DNA of 64,000 bases from Piscicola geometra (taxonomy: Eukaryota; Annelida; Clitellata; Hirudinida; Piscicolidae), in the NCBI GenBank assembly GCA_943735955.1, contig OX030964.1, positions 3,364,599 through 3,428,598 on the forward strand. The letters are read 5' to 3'. A program made the position numbers and the translations under genes. The notes under the pieces were generated by a model. The model ran no database searches. It was not told the DNA's origin and saw only the letters and a program-made list of their open reading frames with translations. Shown here one piece after another: positions 45,859 to 57,776 of this stretch; position 1 is the first letter of the stretch, and the number at the start of each line of letters is the position of its first letter.

Positions 45859-47459
45859 TTATGCACTGGAGCCTGCCCCGTCCATGCGGGCGTACAGAGA
45901 ATTTCCTTTGAGAATGAATTTTGAGCCGTTAGGTGTGGTTGGAGTGGTGCGGCTGTTACTGTTGTTGTTGTTGGTGTTGGTGCTGTTGGGGGTGGTATAG
46001 TCGTTGCTGTTGTTGGTGTAGTTGCGGATGGTTAGAGTGCGACTTCTTGGCAAGGTAGATGTTGTAGGCTCAGACAAAACTGCACGTTCCAAACACCGCT
46101 TCAGTCTCTCAAACTGCTGTGAAGTCAGCCTAAACAGTACACTCTGTGGCAACTGGTCAACAACAACGCCACTAGCATCTTTGTACACTGCTCCGCCATC
46201 CTTTATAACAGCCGTCCATCCACCTGACAACTCCATCACTTCCTCCTCCTTACATGGGATGCTAGGAAGGCCTCTGATGCTGCTGCTAATGCTGATGTAG
46301 TTGCTTTCTTCAAAACCATCGTCCTCATCAACGACCCTGGAACAGCTCGATGGGTGGATGTAGGGATTGTATCGTTCTTCTTTTATGCTTTCTTCTTCCT
46401 TCTGATAGCACGTGTTGAGGCCTCTGCTGCTGCTGCTGCTGACTACGCCACAACCATCACTTCCCAGTTCGTTTCCAAGACTTTTTGACTTTTTCATCGG
46501 TCTCTTCGGCACACTATGCGTGCAAGGGAGTCCCTTGAGGAGGTAAACCCCTTTCAGGTTCTCAACGTTCGTGATCGGGTTGAGCGAAAAATGAGTGATG
46601 AGTTGGTGGATGGAAAAGAAGGAGAGACCTTTGTTCAGCTGGTATTTCCCTTCTGGATTCCGTTCGATTTTCATGTGAAAAAGACCTTTTTGGTGCCTGT
46701 GGTGGTGATGGATGGAGTGATGGTGAGAAATAGAGAAATGGAAGGGTGGTGGATGTAGTGATGGTGTCGGAAGGAGAAGGTGGTGAAGATAGAATATGAA
46801 TTTGGGAAAAATTGTGTAATGGTGAAATGGTGTGGTTTTGAGAGATTTAAGTGGGGGGGGGGAATTTTCTTTTTTTAAGGTGCACACTGTAGTACAAAAT
46901 ATTAAAAACATCTTTTCAAAAGTGAAGATAGCGATGAAGAAGATGTAAACTTTCGTAGTAAAAGTGGAAAAGAAGGTGGTGATGAAGCTTTCCAGTAAAC
47001 CATCATTGCATCAAGCTTACCTGACGGAGATCGTGAGACTGTTTGTTTGACTGAAAGACCTTCTGATCATAAACGATCCAGTCTCCCTGCCCACCTCATC
47101 CATCACCTGCACCACCTGGATGATGATAATGGTGATGATGGTGGTGGTGGGGGTGATGATGATGATGGGGGTGATGATGATGATGGTGGGGGTGATGATG
47201 ATGATGGGGGTGATGATAATGAAGATGGTGAGGGTAGTGATGGTGTTGGTCGTGGTAGTGATGATGTTTATGCTGATACAATCATCAAAACAACCAGCTA
47301 TCACTCTAACTGATAAATTTATATTATTTTATTATATTATTTTTTTGGGATGTATTTTGATATTAGCAGCGTGCAATTTCATACCTGCTCTGGAGTAGTG
47401 ATGTAAGGGTGGAAGAATGGAATTGCGACCACGTCTGGACTACTCAATCGTCGATTCAT
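45859..47459 (-). CDS. Small SH2-domain adaptor protein (complete)
   Basis: SH2 domains bind phosphotyrosine peptides. Three exons join in frame: 47459-47385, 47115-47021 and 46696-45859, giving 335 residues. The start context is AAAAATGAATC. The SH2 domain begins almost at once: FFHPYITTPEQVVQVM is the first helix region, GSFMIRRSFSQTNSLTISVR carries the FLIR-type phosphate-binding Arg, and GLFHMKIERNPEGKYQL and VYLLKGLPC complete the fold. The usual leading Trp is Phe. The C-terminal half is Ser-rich and then Asn/Thr-rich, with a short conserved-looking block (WTAVIKDGGAVYKDASGVVV, LTSQQFERLKRCL). No kinase or other catalytic domain is present. The specific family was not recognised. Confidence 0.82.
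47115..47255. repeat. GATGATGGGGGT tandem repeat in SH2-gene intron
   Basis: GATGATGATGGTGGGGGT-type units lie directly upstream (minus strand) of the exon 2 acceptor. Confidence 0.85.
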
Positions 47460-48170
47460 TTTTAGAATTTAAGATTATTTTTGGTTATTTATTAAAAGTA
47501 TTTTTTCCGTTTAATAAAATTGTTTTTGACGATATTTTTTATCTTTTTAATTATTGTTATTATTATTTTATATATTATATCAGGGTTATTATTCGCATTA
47601 AAATTAGAATTTAATTGCCAATTTGCAGCTAATTGAAGTCAGTTGATGCTTTAATTCAATCCAAATATGAGAAAAAACTTTTTTCTCACTTAATTTGACT
47701 TATTTATCAAAAACACAACTTCAAAAATTGCAGTTCTAAAATTCACAGTCTTTTTCACTTTGAATATTATTTTTGCTTCTTCATTTCTACATTATGAAGA
47801 TTGGATCTAGAAATAGTAGCAGCATTACTGAAACCAATGTTATAAGATAATCTTGAAAAGTCTTTCGTTTAAATACTACAGTAAAATTCTATTACTTACA
47901 GTAGAAAAACCTCAATTTAAAAATCGTCGATTTTTAAAATATTCGAAGTTAATCACGATCCGTTAAAAATCTTTTAGAGACACATACATTTATATACGGA
48001 ATAAGGTTGTTATTGGTGAGACAGCTAGACAATTAACTCGGTCACTGCAATAATGCCAGAATTATGGCACAATTAAGCTTACTTAGCGAGACTACTTTCT
48101 TTAAGCATGGTGATACTAAAACCAATGATCTTGCTTTTGAAAAGTTTATTTGGCTGCTTTTTCATCATTC
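47460..48170. other. Upstream of SH2 gene, no further gene seen
   Basis: AT-rich DNA that probably contains the SH2-gene promoter. No element is defined. Confidence 0.4.
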
Positions 48171-48174
48171 TTTT

Positions 48175-48540
48175 AGATTTTTTCATTCTTCTTGCGTTGA
48201 AGCATAGCACCAGTATCCTGTATCTCATTCATTTGTTTTAGGTGTGTTGAGCTGATGAGATCTTTTGATTCGGTGTTGCAACCCCAACGGAAGTGCACAT
48301 ACGACTTTTGGTTGAAAGCAGAAGATTTGTGAGTAGAAAAAGAAGTTGACCAAATTTTCTCCACGCACACTTGCATCGGGTTATGACAGCATCCTCACAG
48401 CCTCCACCTGCAGACAGCATGTCGCCAAAGTAGCAGAATTCAAAAACTTCCACAATTGGTCTTCCGATTTCTTGGACAGTTCAAGCTTCGCACCAGATAC
48501 CAGTACTTTTGTTTTCCCTGTGTCAACTTTTAACCCCTGA
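48175..48540 (-). pseudogene. Truncated, frameshifted non-LTR retrotransposon (RT C-terminal part)
   Basis: Minus-strand frames contain KVDTGKTKVLVSGAKL, CYFGDMLSAGGGCEDAVITR and CKCAWRKFGQLLFLLTNLL. These match the region after the catalytic core in CR1/RTE-like reverse transcriptases. A piece in another frame (RWGCNTESKDLISSTHLKQ) follows. At least two frameshifts or stops break it, and neither end of the element is present. Confidence 0.75.
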
Positions 48541-48584
48541 ACCAACACTTTTTACTTATAATGTATAAAAAAATAATAATGCCT

Positions 48585-48755
48585 ATTTATAATGCGCCAA
48601 GGCACGCAACTGAGGCGCCACTCACATAAGACGTCAAACACCGCATCATATACACTAGGTATATAATAGATCACGGTTGGCTGAACGGGGATTCGAACTG
48701 GCGACCTTTAAGTTGCATATCCAACGACTTTACTCTCTAAGCCAACCCAATCACC
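48585..48755 (-). mobile_element. tRNA-derived SINE, copy 2
   Basis: The head has an A-box-like GGTTGGCTTAGAGAGTA and a B-box AGTTCGAATCCCC. The body shares AACCGTGA, TATATGATGCGGTGTTT and TTGGCGCATTA with copy 1 at 29475-29672. It abuts the LINE fragment at 48175-48540. Confidence 0.75.
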
Positions 48756-48759
48756 AAGT

Positions 48760-49640
48760 AGGTATGCGCACATAATTTCTCCCTCCACCATCACTTCATC
48801 ATTCCGTTATCACACTATCACAATCACCACACCATCTTTAGTATCATCATCAGTATACATAATTATTTCATAACGCCCCATCTACCGAAACTTTTAAACA
48901 ATTTTCACTTGCTCACCGATCACGACATATAACCTGCCCATAACATTACTAATACCCCCCATTGTTCCCCCAAACATTTGTTACAGCATGTTTACTGTTA
49001 CCAGAAAGTGGGCTGATCATCTTTAATACGTAAGGAATTTGCAAAATGAGGTGATCAAATTTATTAGAAGTACTAAAACTGCTATTTCCTAAAATTCATT
49101 TGGAGATTCTATTCCCGCATTAGCCTATTAACGTTCGACTAATGAGAAATCAATATTATTTGCACAATTATAATTATCACTTCAATTAACGACAATGGAT
49201 TTAATGAAGACTTTCTCGAAAATAAATGGGAAAAAGTTATAAATTTGATGAAATATTGATGGGGAATGGTGAGGAATCTGTGCTCAAGAAGATCTTTTAA
49301 CCCAAAATGTGCCTTTCAGGCTTATGAACCCTGAGGGAAATGGTTTAGTTCTAAAGAAGTATTAGGAAATCTGAATAAATACTTCAAAATTGCATTTTCA
49401 TGGATAGCAAAATGCATTAAAATCGAAAATATTCGCATGTAAAGCACCGTTTTCATCATCATGTTTTTTATTATTAAACATATTTAAACATCGCATTGTT
49501 ACCACTCAAAAACTTTTAAAAAAACTTTATTAACACCCTCGCTACCCAACCCTGAACTCTTTTCTACCCTTACCAAAAACCCTTCTCCCATGCCCCACTA
49601 GAAACCCCTATACCCTACCCCTACCAAAACCTCCACACAC
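48760..49640. other. Unassigned stretch that may hold the 3' exons of the RING gene
   Basis: The exon ending at 49645 needs a downstream continuation in phase 1, but no convincing exon was found here. Confidence 0.35.
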
Positions 49641-49644
49641 CCAC

Positions 49645-52134
49645 CTAAAGCGTTTTCTTCCGGCGTATACTTGATTTTGGCACCCAAATGTCTTGCCTCC
49701 CTCTTCATCCTCCACTGCCACTTCTTCAGCAGCCGCTTTGTCATCCTTACACACGTGAACCATCTGGCTTTTTCTAGGAGTAGGGATGGGCGAGTTGGTG
49801 ATGGAGAAAGGGAATGAAGGGAAGAGTTGTGGATGATGAGTTGGTGATGGAGAGAGGGAATGAGTTGAGAAGGGAATAAAGTGAGTTGAATGAATGGATG
49901 GATGAGTGAATGAAGGAATCAGGCGGATGAGTTACATGATGAAGGAGTCAATTTGGAAATGTTTTAAATGGGTTAAAATGAACGAATGATTAAATTGATA
50001 GATCGCTTCTCGATAGATAAATAGATTAATGAATCCTTAAATAGATGGATGGAGAAATGGATAGATTAATGGATGAATGCATAGATAGATAGACGGGTGG
50101 ATGGACAGACAGACAGCGGATTAACTAAAAAACGACAGAGTATAGCTGCACCATCTTCTATGTATCCCAGTTGATCATTGAGGTTGTTGTAGGCAGATGT
50201 TGCTTGTGTGTTGAGGGCCTTCCAGAAGTCCTTTGCCTTGTGCCAGTTTAAGTAGCTGGTGGAACCTGATGGATTGGAGAATGGATGGATGGATGAGAAG
50301 GGGGGGAGGTGGTGGATGGATGGATGGATGGACTGGGAAGCTAGTGTATGAATTCGTTGATGCATGGATGAATTAATAGGTCCATAAATAGATGGATGGA
50401 TAAATAAATTGATGAACAAAACTTTTTATAAAAACACCAACACCCTAACACCCCTCAACATCCTTTAACCGTTTTTGAGTCTCTGCCATTCGTGACCAAG
50501 AAACAAGACGTTGGTTGCTGTGGCAATGACGCGTAAGTAGAGCTTCATGGCGTTGGGGTGGGAGAGACGAGTGCTGTTGTATGGAAACATGTAGCTGGAA
50601 AGGTTGTTGTTGGTGGGGGTGTTGTTGGTAGGGGTGTTGTTGGTCGTGTTGTTTGTGGTGTTGTTGTTGTTGTTGGAGATGATGTTTTCGTTGTTGTTGG
50701 TGGAGGTTTCGTTGCTGATAGTGTTGTTCGTAGTTGTATTTTTATTGTTGGTGTTGTTAGTAGTGTTGCTTTCTCTGTTGCTCGTGTTGAAAGTAGAGGT
50801 GCCGTGTGGGTAGTAAGCTCTGAGATGGTAGTTGTTGTTGTAGTAGTAGTTGTAAAAGCCCGGAGTTGGAATGTTGTTGTTGGTGTTGTTGATCGATGTT
50901 TGCAGAGTGTTGAAGTAGATGAAAGGTCTCAGGTTGTTGTAGTAGTTGTAGTATTGGTTGTTGTTTGATCTCGGAATTGATTGGTCTAGGTTTATTGAAG
51001 GGCGTAGGTTGTAGTAGTTGTTGAAATAAGGTAAGTAGGTGAAGTCGTTTAAATTGTTGTTGTTGTTTCTGTAAGCATGAGTGATGTTGTTGGTTGGAAA
51101 AATGGTGTAGTTGTTGCTGCTGCTGATAGTTGTGGGAATGTTGTTTAATGAAGTGTTGTTTTCAGTGTTGTTATTTTGGTTGTTAATTTCTGTGTCGTTA
51201 CTACTACTACTGTTTCTATGACGACTACTACTACTGCTGCTATTGCTGCTGCTACTACTACTGCTACTACTACTACTGCTACTACTGCTGCTACTACTAC
51301 TACTATTACTACTACTTTCGCTAAGGTAAGTGTTGTTGATTGTATGACTATCTTGCATTTCATCGTTGTTGTTTGTGTTGTTGATTGTGATCTCAAGACG
51401 ATCATTGTTGTCTTCGTCGTTGTCGTTGTTGTCGTTGTTGCTGAAGATAACTTGTCGTGATAAATGCTGGAAAATATTTATTTCTTCGCTCAGAATAGAA
51501 AGGCTGTCTGAAAATTGAGAATAGGGGCGGAAATAAGATTATGCGTGAGTATTTTTGAATATTCATGAACGAGTGGTGATTTTTTTGGTTTCGAGATTTG
51601 AATATTTAAAAGAAATAATGTTAAAATAGTTTAAATACATTTTTTAACAGACAAAAATACAAGAATTGTGTGCGCACTGGGGCTTGATGGCTCAGAAGTG
51701 ACTGATTCATTTTTATTTTCGATTTTATTTTCCTTGATCGAGTTTTCGCGATCATTTTCAGGGTTTAAAATGCATATGGAATGGTGTTCTTCGATCCTTC
51801 TCATTGTGTCTTTAAAGACACAATTCGAATATTTGCATTTTATTAAAATTTTATCAAGAGATGTGCAGACGTTTGTAGGACCTGGACTGATGTCTTCTAG
51901 CCTACAGGCAACCCTACAGAGCGGACAATTTTGGTAAATGCAAAACCAGTGTCCGATGCACGCGTGGCAGAAAACATGGCCGCAATGTGCGAGTTTTTTC
52001 GGACGGTAGAAAAGGTAGAGACATAGAGGACAGTTTAAATCAGTAGAGATATCTTCATTTGCTACCATGCCATCATCGTATTTCGAAGGAGATGCCAACA
52101 CGAATAAGAGGTCCTTGAATTGGACGATTGGCAT
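49645..52134 (-). CDS. RING/TRAF-like zinc-finger protein with Asn-rich middle (3' end unresolved)
   Basis: Likely an E3 ubiquitin ligase. Four exons fit in one frame: 52134-51661, 51466-50470, 50265-50134 and 49773-49645. Exon 1 carries a C3HC4 RING (CPLC, CGHVFCHACIGHW, CPLC) followed by a TRAF/RNF41-like zinc-finger segment (LIKCKYSNCVFKDTMRRIEE, with a HHSIC ending). Exon 2 is a long Ser/Asn/Tyr-rich stretch ending in LYLRVIATATNVLFLGHEWQ. Exons 3 and 4 (YLNWHKAKDFWKALN, KARWFTCVRMTKRLLKKWQW) are of unknown type. The exon 1-2 link uses a GTATTT donor with phase 0, and the exon 3-4 link a weak GTTTTT donor. The gene could therefore be two. The start faces the ankyrin gene start 401 bp away. 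Confidence 0.55.
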
Positions 52135-52535
52135 TTCAAAAGGGTAAAATGAGCTTTAAAATAAATTGTTGAAAATCTGGTATTTTTTCATTAAAAAGTG
52201 AAACGAAATATTAATGAATTGTTAGTCTTAAAGTTTGTATGACGTGAAGCATCAAGCGTGAAACATTTATGGCTAGCTTTTATTGATATATTATCAAGTT
52301 CTTTCCGATTAGATTTTTCAAAAATATTTCAATTAATGCATCCTCATACGTTTTTTTATAATGAAGTTTTGATGATGAGACTTCATAGTAACTTCAGCTT
52401 TGTGGTAGTTAGTTAGATAACAGGGTAAAATTTGAAACTAAGTTTGCTTAGTGATTTTATTTATTATGCGTTAATCAAATTTAATTCGCACTTTTGATTA
52501 TTTAAAGAAATAATTTATTGAATTATTCACTAAAA
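52135..52535. promoter_or_regulatory. Shared divergent promoter region between RING and ankyrin genes
   Basis: The 401 bp between two outward-facing start codons (52134 minus, 52536 plus) must contain both 5' UTRs and promoters. It is AT-rich. No TATA box or initiator can be assigned with confidence. Confidence 0.5.
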
Positions 52536-55500
52536 ATGAGTTTAAAGAAAAAATCTTCAGTGGTGCAAACAGCGCTGATTGAGTCTTTCAAGAACCCGCC
52601 CATTGAATCTGTTCAGAATAAATATAAAGAAAAGGTTTCCGGAAATGACATCATTAAAAATTAAATTTATTAAAAATTAATAATCATTTATAAATAATAG
52701 TTTAAATAACAGTCACCCATCTTAACTACACTCAATTAATTTACCAGGAAAATTACTCTTTGCACAAAAGTGCTGAATCAGGAAAAGCAGACGTCTGTGA
52801 GCTTCTTATTCAACAGGGCTTCAACGTCAATGACAAGAATGAGGTATTGACTGTCTATATTTACTGAATTGTAGTATTAAAAAGATTAAAATTGTTAAAA
52901 TAAAACTTGAATTTTTTTTAAATATTATACTGAATTTAAATATTCAAAAATAATTAATATGAAAGATTATTAATTTGTATAAAAAAATTGAAAAATAGTT
53001 GAATTTTTTTTAAATACACAGGAAGGTTATACAGCACTACACTTGAGCAGTAGCAGAGGTCACAAGAGGGTGGTCGAGGTGTTGTTGAGGCATGCTGCTG
53101 TTGTGGACAAGTCGGATGAGGTTGGTGGAGGAGGGAGATGGGGAGGGGGGAGAGAGGAGAGTGAGGGATGAAGGGTAGTGAAGGATGGAAGAGAAAGAGG
53201 AGGAAGAGAGGGATGGATTGAAGAGAAGGAGGGAAGAGAGGAGAGGGAGAATTAGATGTATTGGAAAGAGGGAAGAGAAAATAGAGAAAATGTGAAAATG
53301 AAGAATGTAGTAATAAATAAAAATATTCACACAAAAAATTCACCAACCTAATTCTTCCAATTCCCTCCAAAACAGTACGGAAACACAGCACTTCACATGG
53401 CGGCGTACAATGGCAGGCAAGGGTGTCTGCAGCTCCTGCTCTTCCACAAAGGAAATGCCAACGTCAAGAATAGGGTGAGGTGGTGTCGTAAAGGAGGTTT
53501 TAATTGGAGTTTTTATGTTTATTATTAATATTGTTAGGATTAGTATAACACTATCACTTCCAAGACTACTACTACCAACATCACCATCACTACTACCACC
53601 AACCAACCAACCACCACCACAAAAACCAACATGACTACTACCATCACAACCACTACAACCATCACTACTACCACCACCACCACAAAACCAACATGACTAC
53701 TACCATCACAACCACTACAACTATCACCACCAACCACCACCACCACAAACACCAACATGACTACAACCATCACTACTACTACCACCACCACCACGAACCA
53801 CCACTACCACAAACACCAACATGACTACTACCATCACAACCACTACAACTATCACCACCAACCACCACCACCACAAACACCAACATGACTACAACCATCA
53901 CTACTACTACTACCACCACCACAGGCTGGCTTCACGCCACTGCATTCAGCGTGTCAGAGAGACCACAGCGACTGCGCCACCACCCTCATCCTAGCCGGAG
54001 CGAGGATTAACGCCAAGAATAAGGTGATGATGATGGTGATGATGATGATGATGAAGATGATGATGATGATGGTGGGGATGATGATGATGATGATGGTAAG
54101 GAAAATGGTGATAATGACAATGATTTTGATAAGGATGAAGATCATGATGAGGATGAAGATAACGATTATTATTATAATGATGATAATTAAGAGAAAGATG
54201 AGGAGGATGATGAAACTTATGGTGATGATCATGATAATGATGATGTCATTGATAATGTTGATAATTGATGATTATGATGATAATGACCAACTTCCCCACC
54301 CTCCTTCTTCCAAACTCCCCCCTTGACACCCCCAACCCACCCACTCACCAGTACAAAGACACCCCCCTGCACACATCCTGTAGGGGGGGTCACAGCAGGG
54401 TGATCCAGGTGTTAATCAATGCATCAGCTGATCTTAATGCTAGAAATAAGGTGGGCATCAGGGGGGGGGGAGTGAAGTGGTCATAGTCTCAAAATCACTG
54501 TATTTTGATTAACTTGTGTAGCATCATCATCACCATCATTATTATCATCATCATCATCAGCATCATCATCATCATCAGGAGGGCAAGACTGCACTGATGT
54601 TAGCGGTGAGTTTGGGCTTCTTGAAGGTGACTTCGCTGTTGTTGACGGCTGGAGCTACTGTCGATGTAAAGGATAAGGTGGGTGGTGGTGATGATGATGG
54701 GTGGAGTGGTGGGTTGTGTGGATGGTTGGTTGAAGATGGTGGGGATGATGATGGTTGTGAGGATGAGTGGTTGGATGGGGTTGTGGATGGGTAGGTTGGT
54801 GGATGGATGGTGTGGTGGTTATGACAGGTCGGTTGATGAATAGATGATAAGGATTAGTTTTAATTGACTTTTTATTTAAAAATAGCTTATTTAACCCATC
54901 TATCCTTTACTTATTTTTTGGCTCATCCATAAATTCACTATAAAATGAAAAACTATCATCACCACTACCCATCATCACAACTATCATAATCACTTTTCCA
55001 CCACCACAAATATCATCACCACCACCACCCAGAACCACAACTATATTTATCACCACCCATCAAGGAGGGTCGTAGCTGTATGGAGATGGTGGGGAAGGAG
55101 GTAGGTGGTGGTGATGATGATACTATGAAGTGTTTGCTGTTACATGCTTCTAAGAGTGTTCAAAAGGTTTGTTGGGCATGTTGTGTTTTTGTTGTTGTTG
55201 CTGTTGTTGATTTTAATGTTGTAGTACGAATTGAAATTCAACAATTAGTTAATATATTAGGGAAATTAAAAAAAATCTTAAATAAAAGGACCAATTGTTT
55301 TTCTATATTTTTTTCATTTACCACTACAGGATAAATTCCCTTTCTTTAATAAGTTTAAAAAGAATAAAGAGAATAAAAAGTCAGAATCTTCAAACTTGAT
55401 TGGTTGGATTCAAGATGATGGGAGGAAAGGTGCTGATGATGATAAGGAAAATCATGGTGGATGTCATGATAATGATGATGATGTTGGTGGTGGTGATGAT

Positions 55501-56199
55501 AATGATCAACGGGGGGATACTATTGGGCGGTCATCTCTACACGGAGGCTTGAGAAATCATCATCATGAGCATCCCTCGACATTCCAACAACAGCAACAAC
55601 AACAACAACGTTCTTTAAAGAATTCATTGTCGTTTTCTTCAACAGTCAAGTCACAACTACAACAACAATTGCCAGATATCACAAACTCTTTCCCTAAACA
55701 ACCCATGCCACAGCAGCACCACATTCGACAACAACAACAACTACCACAACAAATTACAGAGTTAATCTTCTCACAGCACTCTCACCAACAAGATAAAGTC
55801 GTTGAACAACTACCGCAACAGCATTTTCCAATTTACAACAACCCAGTCATTTCATCGTTTCACTACGACAAAAACAACTTAGAAAACATTAACAACAACC
55901 ACATTCCAAGCAACAACAACTACAACACTATTCCAAGCAACAACAACTACAACACTATTCCAAGCAACAACAACAACTACAACAAATATTCTAATCTATT
56001 CAGCTGCGCATCCAAGCGAAACAACAACAAGCAACTTCAAAACGGCGCCAAACGCAGCACCAACATTCAGTTCTGCAACAACAACAACCACAACAACAAC
56101 AACAACAACCACAACAACACTTACATTCCTTACAACTCTGACCTACTTACTCCTGATGATGATCCTAACATTTTGTTGCAGTTGTTCGAACGCTCTATG

Positions 56200-56233
<34 letters not shown>

Positions 56234-57719
56234 CACTTCTATTTCCAGAAATTAAACACCAAGGCTGCATTACATTGGAGCAGTTAAGAGAGCAACAACA
56301 ACTACAACTACACCAACAACAATACGTAGATATTTCAAACTTCAACAAACACCTATCCTTCAACAACAACAACAACAACAACAAAATCAGAAAATCTAAT
56401 ACAAAAGCCTCAAACAACAAAGCAACAAAGAACAAAAAAACCAACTACGAAAGCAACAACCCCAGTAAATACATTCAGGATGATGGTGATGATGATGGCG
56501 ATGGAGGTGATGATGATGATGCCAATGGCGATGATGATGATTTGATTCAGAAAAGAATCCGGAGAATTAAATCCTACCGGAAGTCACGTTTATTTGAAAT
56601 TTCTAAATTACTCAACAGCGATGATAAAAATAACTTCCACAACGACCCCTACATCCACAACACTAGCAGCAACTTCACTTTGCCAAGAACTAATAACAAA
56701 GAATCAAAAGAATTACGTCATAGAACAAAGAATCACGATTTTAATTTTCCGTTTTTTGAGAGTGATAATAAAAAGTATAGGAGGATGCATAGACTCAACA
56801 ATATGGCGATGAATTTAAATATCTTTGGTGGCTATGATGATGTTGATGGTGATGATGATGATGATGATGATGATGAGTGGTTAAGAAGGGACAGTTTTGG
56901 GATGTTCAACAGTTACCTTGGAAACAGTCTCTCACAAACAAAAAATCATAATAAAATAAATAATAATCATAATCATCATTATAATCATCATAATCATAAC
57001 CATAAACAAAGAACTAAAAAGCATAGAGAGATTACTGAGGTGTTTACCGATTCTGATTATCACCCTCTTGATGCGAGATTAAGTGCTAGAAGAAATTATC
57101 ATAAACAAAGATCATCATCATGGTCATCTCTATTCAACAACAACAAAAATAATAAGAATGATAACAATTATAGTGGTAATAGTATTAATAAGAAATATAA
57201 TAATAACAATGATAATAATAATAACAGTAATATTAATTATAGTCACATTAAATGGAAGGGAGGGGGGGTAGGAGGTGTGGCGGGGAAGAGAGAGAGAGGG
57301 ATGGTCGATAATGGGGAGAGGGTAAGGAATGGGGAGATGTGGATGTTGGAAGAGAAGGCGATGAGGAGGAGGAAGAGGAGGATGTACGAAAAGTTGAGGG
57401 GGTTGAAGGAGGGGGAGGGTGGGAGAAGTGGTCGAAGGGGTGGAGGTGGTGGTAGTGATGGGGGGAGGGGTGGTAGGAAGGGGGTCAGAGGTGGTGATAG
57501 TAATGATGAAAAACATTTTGCTAGTTTTGTGGGTGAAAAGGGGAGAGTTAAGTGGGGTATGAATGGTGCTGATAATGATGATGGAGGAGGTGATGGTAAG
57601 GATTGTTGTGCCGTCGAAGGTAAGTTAAATGGTGCAACTTTGTGCGTTAGAGCTGCTGCTACAACTAGTAATACTACTACTACTACTGCTACTACTACTA
57701 CTACTATTACTTCTACTAT

Positions 57720-57776
<57 letters not shown>

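Noticed and set aside
45859..52134. A single gene joining the SH2 protein to the RING-side exons
   Set aside because: An ATG with good context at 47459 opens the SH2 frame directly, and the exon ending at 49645 is phase 1, which does not fit the SH2 exons.
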